NCBI RefSeq assembly: GCF_003515685.1
Contig: NZ_QWEG01000017.1
Location: forward strand, 1-64,000
Reading direction: 5' to 3'
Source: Neobacillus notoginsengisoli
Lineage (GTDB): Bacteria; Bacillota; Bacilli; Bacillales; Cytobacillaceae
DNA: 64,000 nt
Below, in pieces: positions 62,497 to 64,000 of this stretch (its first letter is position 1; each line of letters opens with the position of its first letter). The translations under genes were made by a program, and so were the position numbers. The notes under the pieces were generated by a model that was not told the origin of the DNA, searched no databases, and worked only from the letters and a program-made list of their open reading frames with translations.

Positions 62497-63366
62497 CTAG
62501 GAATTCGTTTTTTCCCAATCCACGTATAAATCGGTCCTCCGGTCGCGCCAGGTTGTTACGGACCCGCGCTCACGAACTTCATACAACAATTCCAAATCCA
62601 AATCGGCCGTGACAATCATATCGTCATTGATTTCCCCTTCTACCATAAGCCCTTTTGGCGGGAAGGGAATGTCATTCGGTGTAATGACGGCGGCCTGGCC
62701 GAAATTGAGCCGCATGAAATCGACTGTCGGAAGAGCCCCGACGGTACCAGTTAGGACAACATACACCTGGTTTTCAATTGCACGGGCATGGCTCGTATAA
62801 CGGACACGGTGGAAGCCATGCCTGTCATCGGTACAGGATGGGCAAAAAATGACATCCGCTCCTTTTGCTTTGGCCATCCGGACAATTTCCGGAAACTCAA
62901 TATCATAACAAGTTAGGATGGCGATTTTTCCCTTCTCCGTATCAAAAATACGGAAGCTGTCCCCTTTTTCCATATTCCATTCGTGTACCTCGGTAGGTGT
63001 GATGTGAAGCTTGGCCTGCTCTTCAATTCTGCCATCCGGGTAAAATAAATGGGCTGTATTATAAAGCTTGCCGCCACGCTCGACGACATGGGTGCCGCCG
63101 ATGATATGCATGCCGGTCTTTTTGGCAAAAGAAGCAAAAAGTTCACGGTAACGATCAGTGAATGCCGGCAGGTCATTGATTGTCAGAGCCTTGCCGGTTT
63201 CGTCACCAATCGAGAGAAGCTGGGTCGTGAAAAATTCCGGAAATAAAACAAATTCTGCCCCGAACTCCTCAGCCGTTTTTATATAATGCTCACATTGAGC
63301 CGCGAAATCCTCAAATGACGAAATAGTGTACAGATGATATTGCACAGCCGAAACACGAATCTTCAC
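62497..63366 (-). CDS. Carbon-nitrogen hydrolase (nitrilase superfamily)
   Basis: A 289-residue amidase/nitrilase-fold enzyme with the full catalytic triad: E44 in FPEFFT, K120 in AKLHITP and C154 in LTCYDIEFPE. These enzymes cleave non-peptide C-N bonds such as amides or N-carbamyl groups; the substrate here is unknown. The GTG start at 63366 follows GGGAGG by seven bases; the longer ATG frame is not supported. It is first in an operon with two GNAT genes. Confidence 0.92.
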   Translation of the reverse strand: MKIRVSAVQYHLYTISSFEDFAAQCEHYIKTAEEFGAEFVLFPEFFTTQLLSIGDETGKALTINDLPAFTDRYRELFASFAKKTGMHIIGGTHVVERGGKLYNTAHLFYPDGRIEEQAKLHITPTEVHEWNMEKGDSFRIFDTEKGKIAILTCYDIEFPEIVRMAKAKGADVIFCPSCTDDRHGFHRVRYTSHARAIENQVYVVLTGTVGALPTVDFMRLNFGQAAVITPNDIPFPPKGLMVEGEINDDMIVTADLDLELLYEVRERGSVTTWRDRRTDLYVDWEKTNS

Positions 63367-63642
63367 AAAACAACCTCCCTTTTTTGCCAATTTAATAGAA
63401 ACATTAAGGTTATTATTCACTAATTAATCCCATATGACAAGTGAGATGGTCTATCAAAAATACCCTTGAAACTCTCTTAAAAAGAATATTTACATAAACT
63501 TTAACCTTCCTTAAAGACTACTTAATACAACATGGGTACGGTAGCAGTGTAGTGGTTAATTTCAGCACGTTCCTCTTTGTACCTGTGTCCATAGCCCGTT
63601 TCATTCTGTTGGCAAAACATCTCTAGCCGAGGAGGACTGCAC

Positions 63643-64000
63643 GTGAAGAACCTATTCTTCATTTTGGTGTTACTTGGAGTGTTGTCGGGGTTTTATGCCG
63701 GGGAACCGCTTGAGCAGGAAGAGATAGAATCATATCAAACCGATGGATCTTCTTTTCATGCCGAAGCTAGCGAAATTCCCTGGAATACTACGAATGAAAG
63801 GGAGCCACTGTATCCTTCTGATGGGCAGTTGAATGAGCCCGGAGATACAGTGGCGGATGGTAAAGGTATGCTAACATTGATGGCTGCTTCTCCGGTTTAT
63901 GATTCCTTCCTTTTAGGCGGTGTCGATTTCATCGTCAAAGATGTAAAGCTATTAAAATTCATTCCTACTCGTTCAAACGGCTTAAATCTGGAATCTGAGC
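63643..64000 (+). CDS. Putative secreted protein, 5' part (cut by window end)
   Basis: An open frame begins at GTG 63643, seven bases after AGGAGG (63630-63635), and is still open at the window end after 119 codons. Residues 1-18 look like a signal peptide (MKNLFFILVLLGVLSGF). The following region is acidic and Ser/Glu-rich with low complexity, then a DSFLLGGVDFIVKDVKLLKFIPTR stretch. I do not recognise the family. Confidence 0.7.
   Translation, partial: MKNLFFILVLLGVLSGFYAGEPLEQEEIESYQTDGSSFHAEASEIPWNTTNEREPLYPSDGQLNEPGDTVADGKGMLTLMAASPVYDSFLLGGVDFIVKDVKLLKFIPTRSNGLNLESE

Noticed and set aside
63540-63642. Possible structured leader or riboswitch before the last gene
   Set aside because: No known aptamer core could be recognised; the resemblance of GGCAAAAC to a GEMM start is not followed by the rest of the motif.

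Overview
The window comes from the chromosome of a low-to-moderate GC, endospore-forming Bacillaceae (Bacillus sensu lato). Evidence for this is the 5' end of a 16S rRNA gene, two small acid-soluble spore protein genes (sspE, sspK), FabL, GsaB, PerR, and a gene order that follows the Bacillus subtilis yfhD-to-ygxA region almost gene for gene. Species cannot be fixed from the sequence alone.

Layout. Bases 1-500 hold the start of a minus-strand rRNA operon and its two tandem promoters. Bases 504-5287 carry ygxA, ygzB, perR with a Per box, a PduO-type cobalamin adenosyltransferase, a 2-hydroxyacid dehydrogenase, bcp and a small ion channel. Bases 5316-5519 are a run of perfect inverted repeats. 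Bases 5589-41355 are a self-contained flagellar locus. Bases 41382-43990 encode a three-gene ABC exporter, followed by a tandem 52-bp repeat array. Bases 44781-59450 resume the conserved block: gsaB, ygaE, ygaD, ygaC, ygaB, sspE, fabL, yfhS, mutY, yfhP, yfhJ, sspK, yfhH, an SDR gene, recX, yfhF, yfhE, yfhD and a DoxX gene. The last 4.5 kb hold two Rex-like operators, a cluster of DnaA-box-like sites, an M20 peptidase, a nitrilase-family hydrolase with two GNAT acetyltransferases, and the start of a secreted protein gene.

The flagellar locus is the centre of interest. A probable 23-gene operon (fliM to sigD, minus strand, about 17 kb) encodes the C-ring, MS ring, proximal rod, export apparatus, FlhF/FlhG and sigma-D. 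Its leader matches a cyclic di-GMP class I (GEMM) riboswitch with a following intrinsic terminator and a good sigma-A promoter in front. Further units encode the hook (fliK-flgD-flgE), the cap (fliD), flagellin (hag), hook-filament junction proteins with FlgM/FlgN, rod proteins (flhO-flhP) with a YaaR-family protein, and a MotA/MotB stator. Sigma-D-like promoter elements precede fliD, hag and flgM. A membrane-anchored PilZ protein sits between hag and flgL. A 1527-residue secreted protein with twelve fibronectin-III-like repeats sits between fliD and hag. No chemotaxis gene is present, and FliM lacks the usual N-terminal CheY-binding motif.

Working model (inference): c-di-GMP shuts off basal-body synthesis through the riboswitch and may act again on the built motor through the PilZ protein. 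The locus has its own sigma/anti-sigma pair, stator and filament. Its position inside an otherwise conserved chromosomal block suggests relocation, or a second flagellar system acquired in addition to a main fla/che cluster elsewhere.
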